From: CAYUCJ01 sp049282265
GTDB lineage: Bacteria > Desulfobacterota > DSM-4660 > Desulfatiglandales > Desulfatiglandaceae
Length of the DNA: 57,728 bases
Assembly: GCA_049282265.1 (NCBI GenBank)
Contig: JBAPTR010000319.1
Location: 1 to 57,728, forward strand
Reading direction: 5' to 3'
Of this stretch, positions 16,266 to 25,563 are shown in pieces. The translations under genes were made by a program, and so were the position numbers. The notes beneath the pieces are model-generated. The model was not told where the DNA came from. It made no database searches and saw only the letters and a list, made by a program, of their open reading frames with translations. Numbering within the stretch: the first letter of the stretch is position 1; each line of letters opens with the position of its first letter.

Positions 16266-17626
16266 GGCTGACACCTCCTCAACGCCTCGGCCATAAGCAC
16301 CGCCGCTTCAATGGAATGGGAGACCGGGACACCATTCAGTTCAAATCCTTCTATGAGCATTCTAAATTTTTCCACGTGGGGCACATAGGCGATTAACGCC
16401 TTGCCCGCCTTTTGATAGATACTGCTCAGCCTGGCTCCAAGATCGGATGTAATGCCGGGGAGATACGGGAGAAGAAGCATCAGGACGCAGTCTATCTCGG
16501 GAATGGTGGTGAGGTGCCTGGCAGTTGAGATAAAGTCTTCATCCACGGCACTGCCGGTCAAGTCAATGGGATTCCCGAGAGAGGCGATGGCCTTGATGCT
16601 CCTGGAGAGGTCTTCCCGGATCCTTTCCTGTTCGCGGGTTGTGAGACTGGGAACAAGAAGCCCGTGGGCCGCACAGCCATCCACCGCCATGGCACCATGA
16701 CCGCCACTGCCGGTGATAATGCCTATCTTGCCTTCAATGGGCGTTTGATAACAGCTCAGGGCCTCACAAAAGGAAATCAACTCAAGTTCATCTCCGGCTT
16801 CCACAACACCCATCTGTGCGAGGACCTGGGAGAATACCTTGTAGTCTCCGGCAAGGGATGCGGTGTGGCTCGACACCGCCCGACTCCCTCCAGGGCTCTT
16901 GCCGGACTTGATGACGATAACCGGCTTAGGGCATCGGGCCGCGGCAAGAACAAAATCGCGGCCTTCGCCCTTGGCAAAGCCTTCAACATAAAAGGCAATC
17001 ACCTTTGTCCCGGGGTCTTTCTCCAGGTATTTAAGGAGATCTATCTCCCTGATCATGGCCTTATTCCCGATACTGACGCCCAGAGAAAGACCGATGCCTT
17101 CTTCCTTGAATTTGAGCATATGGTCCACCAGGATGCCCCCGCTCTGGCTGACGATAGCAACGTTTCCCTGATCAGGCCTGACCATGCGTTCACTGGGGAG
17201 AAAGAAAGAATCCACAATAGAGGGGGCGTAGATCCCCAGACAGTTCGGGCCTATGAAGGGGAAATCAGCCTTCCTTGCCATGGAAACCAGGGTTTCCTGG
17301 AGATCATTGCGGCCGATTTCCGCAAAACCCCCCGATATAACGGCCGCCCCTCCTACCCCGGACGCGATGCATTCAGAAAGGATATCGGGTGCGTGTTCGG
17401 CACGTGCGGCAATCACGGCAAGGTCCACTTTTTCGGGGATGTTCGATATTTTTTTGAACACCGTCTCCCCCTGTAAAGATCCACCCTTTGGATTGACTGC
17501 GAAGGCCTTTACCGGATACCGCAAATGGTTTTTTCTAAAGATGACATTGGCCGGATGCTGGTCATTCTGCAATGAAACGCCGATGACCGCCATGGTTTTG
17601 GGTTGAAACAACGCCCGAAAATTCAT
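16259..17626 (-). CDS. ADP-forming acyl-CoA synthetase, alpha (CoA-binding) subunit
   Basis: The 455-residue subunit has a CoA-binding Rossmann domain (MAVIGVS at 12-18; NPKGG) and succinyl-CoA-synthetase-like ligase domains. GPNCLGIYAP is at 127-136, and the phospho-histidine His254 lies in VSSHTASLAGD. A C-terminal domain (GKIGIITGSGGHGAMA) follows. It is the partner of the ATP-grasp subunit next to it, so this organism keeps the domains on two chains, as in archaeal Acd enzymes. The ATG at 17626 has an AAAGGAG site and follows the UbiB-like gene by 14 bp. The acid made (acetate, branched-chain or aryl) cannot be decided. Confidence 0.92.
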   Translation of the reverse strand: MNFRALFQPKTMAVIGVSLQNDQHPANVIFRKNHLRYPVKAFAVNPKGGSLQGETVFKKISNIPEKVDLAVIAARAEHAPDILSECIASGVGGAAVISGGFAEIGRNDLQETLVSMARKADFPFIGPNCLGIYAPSIVDSFFLPSERMVRPDQGNVAIVSQSGGILVDHMLKFKEEGIGLSLGVSIGNKAMIREIDLLKYLEKDPGTKVIAFYVEGFAKGEGRDFVLAAARCPKPVIVIKSGKSPGGSRAVSSHTASLAGDYKVFSQVLAQMGVVEAGDELELISFCEALSCYQTPIEGKIGIITGSGGHGAMAVDGCAAHGLLVPSLTTREQERIREDLSRSIKAIASLGNPIDLTGSAVDEDFISTARHLTTIPEIDCVLMLLLPYLPGITSDLGARLSSIYQKAGKALIAYVPHVEKFRMLIEGFELNGVPVSHSIEAAVLMAEALRRCQPC

Positions 17627-17640
17627 TTTTCACTCCTTTC

Positions 17641-19335
17641 TTACACCGTTCCCCGCCTGAGGATGGATATGAGAAGCCAGAATCCCATCATCGCTGCGAT
17701 GACAAAGCCTGCGAGCCCGATCACGGGTATTTCGTGCCATTTGGGGGGGACTCCCGACAGGACAATGAGAGAAGAACCGATGATCAGTGCAGCCAGGATA
17801 ATGGCGAAGGCAATACGGTTACTCACCCGGTCATAGGTGGAAAGCATGGGTTCCAGTCCCCTGTGTTCGAATTCTATCCTTATCCTGCCTTGCCGTACCT
17901 GTCGGAGGATTTCCCGCAGCTCCCCGGGAATTTCCCTGAGGAGATGCAGGAATTCAGCGCCGGAATCAAATATATCTCCTGCTACCCGCTTTGGATGGAG
18001 CCTATCCATTTGTACCCGCTTGATAAATGGGGCCACCTGTTTAATGGCGTCAAAATCGGGGTCCAGCATCCTGCCAAGGGTCTCCTCAGTGGCAAGGGCC
18101 TTGAGCATCAGGAAGAGGTCCGGGCGGATCCGCAAGCGATGTCTTGAGGTCATTTCCACGAGACTCTGTAAAAGCTTGCCCATTTGCAGGTCTTTTAAGG
18201 GGCGATAGAAGTATTTATCTATGAATTGGGCCACATCCCTTTCCAGGGAAGAGAAATTTGTTTTTTCTTCAGGAGCGGCGAGTGCCACGAGGGAACGTGC
18301 CGCCTTTGTCTCGTCACGCTGTACGATCCCCATGATCAGGTCGGCGAAGTCCTCCCGCGTCTGTCTCCCGATCCTGCCCATCATGCCGAAATCCAGGAAG
18401 CATATGACATTCTGGGGGAGTATGAAGACATTGCCGGGATGGGGATCCGCGTGGAAGAACCCGTGGGTGAAAATCTGCTTGAGGATAAGGTCGAAACCCC
18501 GGTGGGCAATCTTCCGTGTGTCAAGCCCGGCCATTTCGAACTTCTCCAATTCCGATGCCTTTATGCCTTCTATATACTCCATGGTGAGTATGTGCCTGGT
18601 AGTGGCCTCACGGTAAATCTTGGGCACATAGAGGGTCCTTTCCCCAAGGAACTGGGCGGCAAAGCGTTCAGCATGGGAAGCTTCGAGGGTATAGTCGAGT
18701 TCCATCTCCAGGGTCCGGGAAAATTCTTCCACGATTCGCGTGGGCCGGTGGATTTCCATTGTCTTCAGGTGCCGTTCCATGAGGGTGGCAAGATGCAACA
18801 TGATTTCCAGGTCGACCTCGATAACCTTATTGATATCAGGTCGCTGGACCTTGACAATCACTGCTTCTCCGTTGATAAGCCGCGCTCTGTGCACCTGGCC
18901 GATGGAGGCTGAGGCCAGCGGGTTTTCTTCGAATTCCTGAAAGACTTTGCTAAGGGGCGCCCCAAGTTCTTTTTCAACGCTCTCCTTTACCAGCTCAAAC
19001 GCAAAGGCGGGGACATCGTCCTGTAGCTTGGATAGTTGCCGGAGGAACTCCACCGGCAACAAGTCGGGGCGGGTGGACAGAATCTGCCCCATCTTGATGA
19101 AAGTGGGGCCCAATTCCTCCAAGGCCATCCGCACCCGCTCCGCACGGGAAAGCGTCTCAATCTTTTCCCTGCGTTTGCGGGAGATCATCTGCAGGCCGAT
19201 TTCCAGGTATTGCTCGATCTTGAGCGTATCGATCAGGTCTCCAAAACCGTATTTAAACAGGACGGTAAGGATCCGGCGATACCTCTGGATGTGCCGGTAG
19301 GTCCTGCTGATCATGCCTATCTTGCGGATGTACAT
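17641..19335 (-). CDS. ABC1/UbiB-family atypical protein kinase-like ATPase
   Basis: The 564-residue UbiB-like protein has the signature KxGQ-type N-terminal motif FIKMGQILSTRPDLLP (about 75-90), the Ala-rich nucleotide loop ASASIGQVHRA, and the lysine in IVKVQRP. The catalytic segment is HADPHPGNVF with the metal motif LDFGMMG. Two C-terminal membrane segments lie at about 500-520 and 530-555. Homologues act in ubiquinone synthesis or in extraction of lipid precursors from membranes. No other quinone genes are close; the neighbours are a ParB/RAM gene and the acyl-CoA synthetase. An AAGGAG site precedes the ATG. Confidence 0.9.
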   Translation of the reverse strand: MYIRKIGMISRTYRHIQRYRRILTVLFKYGFGDLIDTLKIEQYLEIGLQMISRKRREKIETLSRAERVRMALEELGPTFIKMGQILSTRPDLLPVEFLRQLSKLQDDVPAFAFELVKESVEKELGAPLSKVFQEFEENPLASASIGQVHRARLINGEAVIVKVQRPDINKVIEVDLEIMLHLATLMERHLKTMEIHRPTRIVEEFSRTLEMELDYTLEASHAERFAAQFLGERTLYVPKIYREATTRHILTMEYIEGIKASELEKFEMAGLDTRKIAHRGFDLILKQIFTHGFFHADPHPGNVFILPQNVICFLDFGMMGRIGRQTREDFADLIMGIVQRDETKAARSLVALAAPEEKTNFSSLERDVAQFIDKYFYRPLKDLQMGKLLQSLVEMTSRHRLRIRPDLFLMLKALATEETLGRMLDPDFDAIKQVAPFIKRVQMDRLHPKRVAGDIFDSGAEFLHLLREIPGELREILRQVRQGRIRIEFEHRGLEPMLSTYDRVSNRIAFAIILAALIIGSSLIVLSGVPPKWHEIPVIGLAGFVIAAMMGFWLLISILRRGTV

Positions 19336-19431
19336 GTGGGCTCCTTAATCGTTCAGAATTTCGGGGATCACCGTGCATGATCGCGACCGGGAGGGCGCTC
19401 CTACACACCGCAACCGTTCAATGTTTTTTTC

Positions 19432-20532
19432 CTACTCATTGGATTGGTCGCGCCTGGATCCCTTAATCTTGGAGGAACCGGGGATCAGGGTTTGGGTGCT
19501 GACGACCCCTTGAAGGTTTCTCATGGCATCATGGACAAACTGGCCGATAATCTCGGCGTCGGAGGCCAGGAGATCCCTGGTGAGGACAATCTTCACAAGG
19601 ATGTCCACGTCACCGTGGACTGAATGGACTTCTTCCACTTCCCTCAAGGCAAACAGTTTGTCCATGATGCGGAACTCTTCTTTCGGCTTGACACGCATGA
19701 GAATAAAGGCCGTTATTTCACGTTTCATCTCGGGATACTCAAATTTCTTCATCTTCGCCATGTTCTTACGAAATGCCTCCATATCTTTGGGGATAAGCCG
19801 GTCAATCCCGATGCCGTATCGCCTGGATTGGTCCTTTTCCCACTGATGATAGGAAATATAGGTATAGAGATCAGCACTTGTACGCTTGGGGAAAAACTTT
19901 ATCAGCCCCCCCCTTTCTACGATAGCCAGCAGGGGACTGTATATGGTCTTGTACCAGTCCGACGATGCGTCTTCGAGCGTGACGGGAGTTTTCCCGGTCT
20001 TTTCCAGAAAGCGCTGGTGACGGAAGATCTGCCCCATGAGATGGGCATATTGTCCCACCTCCGTCAAAGCGATGGCCTCGGGCAGGCCGGTCTTTTCCCG
20101 GAAATCCATCCCTTCACGGTACAGGATATTCTCCAGGGTATTCCTGGAGGGGATAAGTTCCACGATACGGGCGTCGATCTCTGAAAGGCCCAATTCCTTT
20201 GCCACGGATATGCGGTGATTGCCGTCCAGGACAAAATATTCATCCTTGATCTGATAAAGCTTGACCGGGAGCAGGGGTTTCCCGTTCCGCATGGCATCCC
20301 TGATGTGCTCAAGCCTTTCACGGGGCACGTGTTGTTTCGGCCGGAACCGGCTGTCGAAGTCATGATAACGACCCACGCTACCCACAATCTGATCGAGCGG
20401 CACCGAATGGATGCCCCGCTTTACGGATTCAAAGGCCTCTTCCTGCCTCTGCTCTTCTTCAAAGTCCTTGACCTCGTCCGGACTTCGGCGAACCTTCCAG
20501 ATATTTAGGATCCTGTCAATGAAGTTGTTCAT
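19432..20532 (-). CDS. ParB-like nuclease-domain and Lrp/AsnC RAM-domain fusion protein
   Basis: The product is 366 residues. A charged N-terminal helix precedes a ParB/sulfiredoxin-like domain (about 42-125) with VPLDQIVGS, RPKQHVPRERLEHIRDAM and the nucleotide-type motif VLDGNHRISVAKELG. The middle is a helical stretch of unknown type. The last 85 residues read as an Lrp/AsnC ligand-binding (RAM) domain: ITAFILMRVKP, VEEVHSVHGDVDILVKI and GVVSTQTLI. I see no helix-turn-helix. It could sense a small molecule and act on nucleotides or DNA. The ATG at 20532 lies inside the 3-prime end of the phosphoesterase gene (17-bp overlap), so the pair is coupled; a TTG two codons earlier is possible. Confidence 0.8.
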   Translation of the reverse strand: MNNFIDRILNIWKVRRSPDEVKDFEEEQRQEEAFESVKRGIHSVPLDQIVGSVGRYHDFDSRFRPKQHVPRERLEHIRDAMRNGKPLLPVKLYQIKDEYFVLDGNHRISVAKELGLSEIDARIVELIPSRNTLENILYREGMDFREKTGLPEAIALTEVGQYAHLMGQIFRHQRFLEKTGKTPVTLEDASSDWYKTIYSPLLAIVERGGLIKFFPKRTSADLYTYISYHQWEKDQSRRYGIGIDRLIPKDMEAFRKNMAKMKKFEYPEMKREITAFILMRVKPKEEFRIMDKLFALREVEEVHSVHGDVDILVKIVLTRDLLASDAEIIGQFVHDAMRNLQGVVSTQTLIPGSSKIKGSRRDQSNE

Positions 20533-21124
20533 GCTCAATCTCGAAAAGGTGGTAGCCGCAACTGTTGATGACCCGGGTACCGTTCACTGTGGTTTGACGC
20601 TTGGAGGTGTCTGAAGCATCAAAGTGAATATGCCCGTGGACGAAAAAGCTGGGAGCATATCGCTCGATAAGCCATCTGAAAATTCCGAATCCTCTGTGGC
20701 ACGGGTCTTCTTGATCATGGATATTGAGAGGGGGAGCGTGCGTGACAATCATGTCGATGCCCCCTTTGAGCCATATCCCGGGTCTCAGTTTCCAGACAAT
20801 CCTTCGCATCTCCTTTTCAGTGTACTGGTGAGGCCCCCCATTGTACCAGTAGGATCCCTCCAGGCCCAGGATTTTGATTCCCTTGAACTGAACCAGCCGG
20901 GCGTGAATATCCCTGCAATCTCCGGAAGGCCTGGAGGCGTGCCGTATATCGTGGTTGCCATGCACATAGAGAAGCGGGACCCTGAACGCGTTTGAGAGAA
21001 ACTGCAGGTATTCCGGCGGCAGGTCACCGCAGGAAAGGATGAGTTCAACGCCCGTAACAAGCCCCGGGTCAAACCGATCATAGAGCAGGGGCTCCACGTA
21101 ATCTGAGACAGACAGAATTTTCAT
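20516..21124 (-). CDS. Calcineurin-like metallophosphoesterase
   Basis: The 202-residue cytoplasmic metal-dependent phosphoesterase shows motifs SVSDYVEP (motif I, with Val where Asp-x-His is usual), SCGDLPPEYL (II), VHGNHD (III), VTHAPP (IV) and VHGHIHF (V). The SD-VEP and GDLPPEYL forms mark an uncharacterised subfamily, so the motif I change is probably normal for it. The start at 21124 has GGAG 10 bp upstream. Its 3-prime end overlaps the ParB/RAM gene. The substrate is unknown; a nucleotide is a reasonable guess given the partner. Confidence 0.85.
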   Translation of the reverse strand: MKILSVSDYVEPLLYDRFDPGLVTGVELILSCGDLPPEYLQFLSNAFRVPLLYVHGNHDIRHASRPSGDCRDIHARLVQFKGIKILGLEGSYWYNGGPHQYTEKEMRRIVWKLRPGIWLKGGIDMIVTHAPPLNIHDQEDPCHRGFGIFRWLIERYAPSFFVHGHIHFDASDTSKRQTTVNGTRVINSCGYHLFEIEHEQLH

Positions 21125-21156
21125 ACGAATTATTCTCCGGAGTTCAGCATGAGAAC

Positions 21157-21243
21157 CTGAAAAAGAGTGTCAGGTTCTCATCCGCGTCGTTGTTCATAGG
21201 ATGCCGCTTGCGGCATAAATCAGCTTCTTACGAAGTCATCAAT
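21157..21243 (-). repeat. Dispersed repeat copy B with terminator-like hairpin
   Basis: On the minus strand this starts TTGATGACTTCGTAAGAAG, has the palindrome GCCGC-AA-GCGGC, and runs to CTGACACTCTTTTTCAG. It matches copy A at 11046-11132. GAGAACCTGA (21151-21160) and TCAGGTTCTC (21170-21179) form a perfect 10-bp stem that could end transcription from the M16 gene. It fills the gap between the M16 and phosphoesterase genes. Confidence 0.75.
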
Positions 21244-21245
21244 TC

Positions 21246-23921
21246 TCAGCGGGGGACCGGTCCCAGGGTAACCTGTACAAAATCATCGGGCCGTATCCAT
21301 TTACTGAATGCGCTTTGGACCTCCCGGGCTGAGATTTTCAGGTAGCGTTTGGCTCCCTGCACCGGTTCATCCAGGGGCAGATTTTCTATTGCCAACCCGA
21401 GAAGGGTTTCGCCGATGTCATCTATGTTCGATTCAGAGAGCGGAATCTGTCTGACCAGGAGCGTTTTCGCCCTGTTGAGTTCTTGGGGACTGACCAGTTT
21501 CTTCTGCATTTGTCTGAGGTTTTGTACCACAAGGGCACGCGCCTTGGACACATTCGGCGGGTCACAGCCATAGACCACGCCGAAAACGGATCGGGTTTTG
21601 CGTGCCTGGAGAAAGGCCTGGACCGTGTAAACAAGCCCGGCGCGTTTTCGCAGATCCCGATAAAGCCTCGTGGCATAGAAACCTCCGGAGAGCACGTGAA
21701 GTCCCACATTCAGCGGGTAGTAATCGGGATGGGTCCGTGTAATCCCGAGCGTTTCAACCAGGGTCACTCGGTCCTGTACCCGGCTCTTGTCCGGTACCAT
21801 GGCAGTTGCAGGTTTGTTCGGGGGTACCGGGGGCAGATCCGTCTCGGGTTCTGGTCCTGAAGCATTCCAGGCGCCGAAATACTTTTCAATGGTGGCCTTT
21901 GCGTTTTCAGGGGTCACTTTTCCAATGATGACAATGGTGGTGAGGCCCGGACGAAAAATATTTCCATAGTATTCCCTGACCTGCTGCAGGGTAAAGGCCT
22001 TAATGCTCCCAGGTGTTGCCTCCCGCTGTCTGGGGTCATCCTCGGGGTAGAGCCTTTTGACAAGGGCTCGTCTGGAGAGGTATGAAGGGCTTTGGAGCTT
22101 GCCTGCAATGTGGGCGGCAGTCTCTCTCTGGACGATCTTAAAGGCTTTGGGGGGAAGGGCTGGATGCAGCAGGTTGTCTGCGAGGAGTTCCACTCCCCGT
22201 GCGAAATGGTCTGCCACAACGTCCAGAGAGAAACTCCTTCCCACGTCCACATCCGCCGCAATATCATCCACCGCTTTTTGGAAGTCCAGACGGTCCAGGG
22301 TGGTGGTCCCGTAAGAAAAAAGGCCGTCCAGCACCTCAGTGATGCCTTCCTGCCCGATAGGTTCCTGCAGTTCGGGCGTGTTTTTGACACGTCCGTATAG
22401 ACTGACCGTGTTGCTGATGGCTTCCGGCTGGATGATCAGACGAAGGCCGTTTTTCAGGGTAATCACCGTGGGATGCACATTCGACGACGGGGCCGAAGGT
22501 AGTATTGTCGCCTTTTTAGCCCACGGGGGTAATGCCACCGCTTTTGTCTGTTTCGGGCCGAATGATTCGGTTCCCTGAAATCCCTTTGAAGAGACGGGTC
22601 TGCCGGATACATGTGGTGTCAGCACGCCGACGATGGCGGTCTTGTTTTGGAGATAGAGGCGGGCAACCCGGTTCACGTCCGAAACGGTGACGCTCTCGAT
22701 GGCTGCGATGGCTTCATCAGGAGACTTTTTCCCTTCAAGAGCGATGGCTCTGGCCCATACCCCCGCAAGGCCCTCAATGGAATTTTTTCTGAATTCAGCG
22801 GCCATGACTTCTTTCCGCTTTGCCGCTTCTACGAGATCCTCGGGTATGCCATGTTTCAGGTAGTCGTCGATAATGGCTTGCAGCATCTCAACGACGGCCT
22901 CCGCCTCCTTGCCTTTTGGAAAACCGGCTATGGCATAGCCAAGACCCACATCCTTGAAGGGGCTGTTATTGAACCCGGCGAAAAGGACCTTTCCGTCCGC
23001 TGCCAGCCCATAGAGTTTGGCCCGCTGGCTGTCCAGGACATCTGCCAGGATTTGTGAGGCCGCGAAATCGGGGCTTTTGTATCCGGGGAGCCGGTAGGCC
23101 ACAATTGCCATTGCATAGGGCAGATCTGATTCAAGTCGGATTTCCAGGGAGTTGAGTGGTCGAAGTTTTATTTGGGGTCTCGGGGGCAGGGGACGAGACG
23201 GAATGGGTCCGAAAAGATGTTTTACCAGGGCGAGTGTCCGTGCCGTATCCACGTCCCCTGCGATCACAAGGACGGCATTGTTGGGCACATACCAGGTATC
23301 GTGAAATTTCTTGAGCATGGCGCCGGTGGTCTTATCAAAGGAGGGGCGTGTCCCCAGTGCGTCATGCGCGTATGGAGTGCCCGGGAACATCTGCGCCAGC
23401 AGGCGAGAATAGAAGACATACATGGGACTGGAAAGGTCCCTTGCCACTTCCTGTTCGATGGCACCCCGTTCTTTTACCCACAGCTCCTCCGTGTCCAACA
23501 CGTTTTCCATGCGCATGGCCTCAATCCTCAAAGCGGTCTCCAGTTCATCCGCCGGTACGGTGAAAAAATACTGGGTCGCCGTCTGTTGTGTAAAGGCATT
23601 GGATCTCCCGCCCATTGCCGCGGTCAGGCTGGCAAGCTGCCCGGCGGAGAGGCCCTTGCTGCCGCGGAACATCATGTGCTCCTGGGCATGGGCCAAGCCG
23701 GGAAACCCCGCCGGTGCCTCGTTTGACCCAGCCAAATAGGTGAGGCGGGTGGTGACCACCGGGGCCAGGGTGTTTCTCAATACAACGACCCGCAGCCCAT
23801 TGTTGAGGGTCGCGCGGATAACATCAGAGCTCGGCCTTGTTGTGGCCTCCGAATTGGAAGGCATGAATAGCGCTACAAGGGATAGTACAAAAACCAACAC
23901 ACGAATCAGCATAAAACGCAT
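21246..23921 (-). CDS. M16-family zinc metalloprotease, exported
   Basis: The 891-residue two-half pitrilysin-like protease starts with a signal peptide (residues 1-26). The N-half has the inverted zinc motif HAQEH (His78, Glu81, His82) and the distal Glu158 in ERGAIEQEVA, so it should be active. The second half, from about 470, repeats the fold (VITLKNGLRLIIQ) without a zinc site, as expected. The C-terminal half keeps the RxxY-like substrate region (GGFYATRLYRDLRKRAGLVY). It degrades peptides in the periplasm. The ATG at 23921 has an AAGGAG site. It follows cardiolipin synthase by 142 bp with no gene between. Confidence 0.92.
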   Translation of the reverse strand: MRFMLIRVLVFVLSLVALFMPSNSEATTRPSSDVIRATLNNGLRVVVLRNTLAPVVTTRLTYLAGSNEAPAGFPGLAHAQEHMMFRGSKGLSAGQLASLTAAMGGRSNAFTQQTATQYFFTVPADELETALRIEAMRMENVLDTEELWVKERGAIEQEVARDLSSPMYVFYSRLLAQMFPGTPYAHDALGTRPSFDKTTGAMLKKFHDTWYVPNNAVLVIAGDVDTARTLALVKHLFGPIPSRPLPPRPQIKLRPLNSLEIRLESDLPYAMAIVAYRLPGYKSPDFAASQILADVLDSQRAKLYGLAADGKVLFAGFNNSPFKDVGLGYAIAGFPKGKEAEAVVEMLQAIIDDYLKHGIPEDLVEAAKRKEVMAAEFRKNSIEGLAGVWARAIALEGKKSPDEAIAAIESVTVSDVNRVARLYLQNKTAIVGVLTPHVSGRPVSSKGFQGTESFGPKQTKAVALPPWAKKATILPSAPSSNVHPTVITLKNGLRLIIQPEAISNTVSLYGRVKNTPELQEPIGQEGITEVLDGLFSYGTTTLDRLDFQKAVDDIAADVDVGRSFSLDVVADHFARGVELLADNLLHPALPPKAFKIVQRETAAHIAGKLQSPSYLSRRALVKRLYPEDDPRQREATPGSIKAFTLQQVREYYGNIFRPGLTTIVIIGKVTPENAKATIEKYFGAWNASGPEPETDLPPVPPNKPATAMVPDKSRVQDRVTLVETLGITRTHPDYYPLNVGLHVLSGGFYATRLYRDLRKRAGLVYTVQAFLQARKTRSVFGVVYGCDPPNVSKARALVVQNLRQMQKKLVSPQELNRAKTLLVRQIPLSESNIDDIGETLLGLAIENLPLDEPVQGAKRYLKISAREVQSAFSKWIRPDDFVQVTLGPVPR

Positions 23922-24063
23922 TATGTTTCTCCTTAATAATTAAGATTCAAGCTGCACGCCAATTTTTGTGACGCGATCCGCCGAAATTCAAAAAAAGGTC
24001 GTCGCATCCCTGGCGTGTTTTGACAGCAAGGCCCCATTTGAATTACCCATGCGTGCAATCCTC

Positions 24064-25509
24064 CTAAAAAAGTGGTGAGAAAACGCGGCAAATGTCTTCA
24101 GAAAATCTGCGCATTCTGCTTTTTCGGGCAATCTCGTCCATGCTGAGCTTCCGGGATTCATCCAAGATGGAAGCAATGACACCCACGACTTCTTCCACGC
24201 TTTTGGAATCATAAATAAAAGTGGCAATCTCAAAATTGAGCTGAAAACTCCGGATATCCATATTTGCTGATCCAACCACGGCCAGCCGCTTGTCAATGGC
24301 GATCAATTTTGCATGAAGCATACCGGGTTGATAACGATAGAAACGGACACCGGCCTGCATGAGATCAATAAGAAACGAATACCCGGCCAGGTCCACCAGC
24401 GGATGGTTGGATTTTTCGGGCATAATGATACGTACGTCACAACCCATACGTGCCGCGAGTTCCAGGGCCGCGGAGAGTGCATCATCGGGAACGAAGTAGG
24501 GCGTCACTACCCATATGCTTTCCCTCGCCCTGTTAAGGGCGGCAAGAACTCCCGAATAGAGAGGCCGTTCCGGCACGTCAGGCCCGTCCCCCACAACCTG
24601 GAGTATGCTCCCGTCGCCTTTCAGTTCTCGTGGAACCGGGCACAGGACACCAGGATCGATGGGCTCCTTGGTGGTATACATCCAATCCTGCCAAAAGATA
24701 CTCCGCACATATTGAGCCCCGGTTCCCGCAATGATCATGGAGACATCTTTCCAGCGATCCCTGTAAGGCTTTGGTCCCATGTATTCCCTGGCCAGATTCA
24801 TTCCGCCCACGAAGGCTTTTTCACCATCGACAACGGTCATTTTCCGGTGATTTCTAAGATTGGCAGACCAGCGTCGGCGGAGCGGCAATAGAGGCAGAAA
24901 AATGCCCACCTGACCGCCGGCATCCAGGAGAGGTTGAATGAAACGGCCCCTGGCCCTCAGGGAGCCAAGCGCGTCCAGGAGTAAACGAACCTCCAGGCCC
25001 TCTTTGGCCTTTTGTGCAAGGAGGTCCACCAGTGCCCTCCCCACCTCATCCCGGCCCAGGATAAAGGTAGCTATCTCAATGGAGTTTTGCGCCCCTTCCA
25101 GGAGATTGACGAGTGCCTTATATGCCTTGATACCGTCGTCGATGATGGTGATCACACTATTCCGGTCCGGTGGGAAAGTGCCGGCCCGTAAGAGGAGCCG
25201 GGCAATTCTCCGGTTATCGGCAGGGAGCCCGTCAAGCGTTGCAAAATCCGGATCAAGTTTTTCATCCCACCTTCCCCAGTCCTTGTTCAAACTGATCTTT
25301 TTTACCCTCCGGCCTCCGATCAGGAAGTAGAGCGGAACTCCCAGATAAGGAACAAGGCCTATGGCCAGCACCCAGGCGATAGTGGCACCGGGATGGCGTC
25401 GTTCGAGCAGGATCCTTGGGATCAGGATAATTGCAAGGAGATACCCCACGATTTCTAGGGAATGGGCAATGATCCATTGGGAGATGTCCATGCCAAATAG
25501 AGATACCAT
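24064..25509 (-). CDS. cls: Cardiolipin synthase (phospholipase D type)
   Basis: The 481-residue bacterial Cls-type enzyme condenses two phosphatidylglycerol molecules into cardiolipin at the inner membrane. Two N-terminal membrane segments (about 13-30 and 42-62) precede a Cls-type linker (PYLGVPLYFLIGGRR). Two HKD motifs follow: HRKMTVVD with FVGGMN near 225, and HAKLIAID with VVGSANMD near 405. Both have the full His-x-Lys-x4-Asp set. The start is uncertain: the ATG at 25509 is close behind AGAGG, and the ATG at 25491 gives a family-like N-terminus (MDISQWII). It follows the sensor kinase by 54 bp, which ties membrane lipid composition to this stress operon. Confidence 0.9.
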   Translation of the reverse strand: MVSLFGMDISQWIIAHSLEIVGYLLAIILIPRILLERRHPGATIAWVLAIGLVPYLGVPLYFLIGGRRVKKISLNKDWGRWDEKLDPDFATLDGLPADNRRIARLLLRAGTFPPDRNSVITIIDDGIKAYKALVNLLEGAQNSIEIATFILGRDEVGRALVDLLAQKAKEGLEVRLLLDALGSLRARGRFIQPLLDAGGQVGIFLPLLPLRRRWSANLRNHRKMTVVDGEKAFVGGMNLAREYMGPKPYRDRWKDVSMIIAGTGAQYVRSIFWQDWMYTTKEPIDPGVLCPVPRELKGDGSILQVVGDGPDVPERPLYSGVLAALNRARESIWVVTPYFVPDDALSAALELAARMGCDVRIIMPEKSNHPLVDLAGYSFLIDLMQAGVRFYRYQPGMLHAKLIAIDKRLAVVGSANMDIRSFQLNFEIATFIYDSKSVEEVVGVIASILDESRKLSMDEIARKSRMRRFSEDICRVFSPLF

Positions 25510-25563
25510 ACACCTCTTTCTGTTTTCAACCCTATTCCAGTTGGGTGACGACGGGAAGGGCTA

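Noticed and set aside
16664..17476. 270-codon plus-strand frame
   Set aside because: Shadow of the acyl-CoA synthetase alpha subunit on the other strand.
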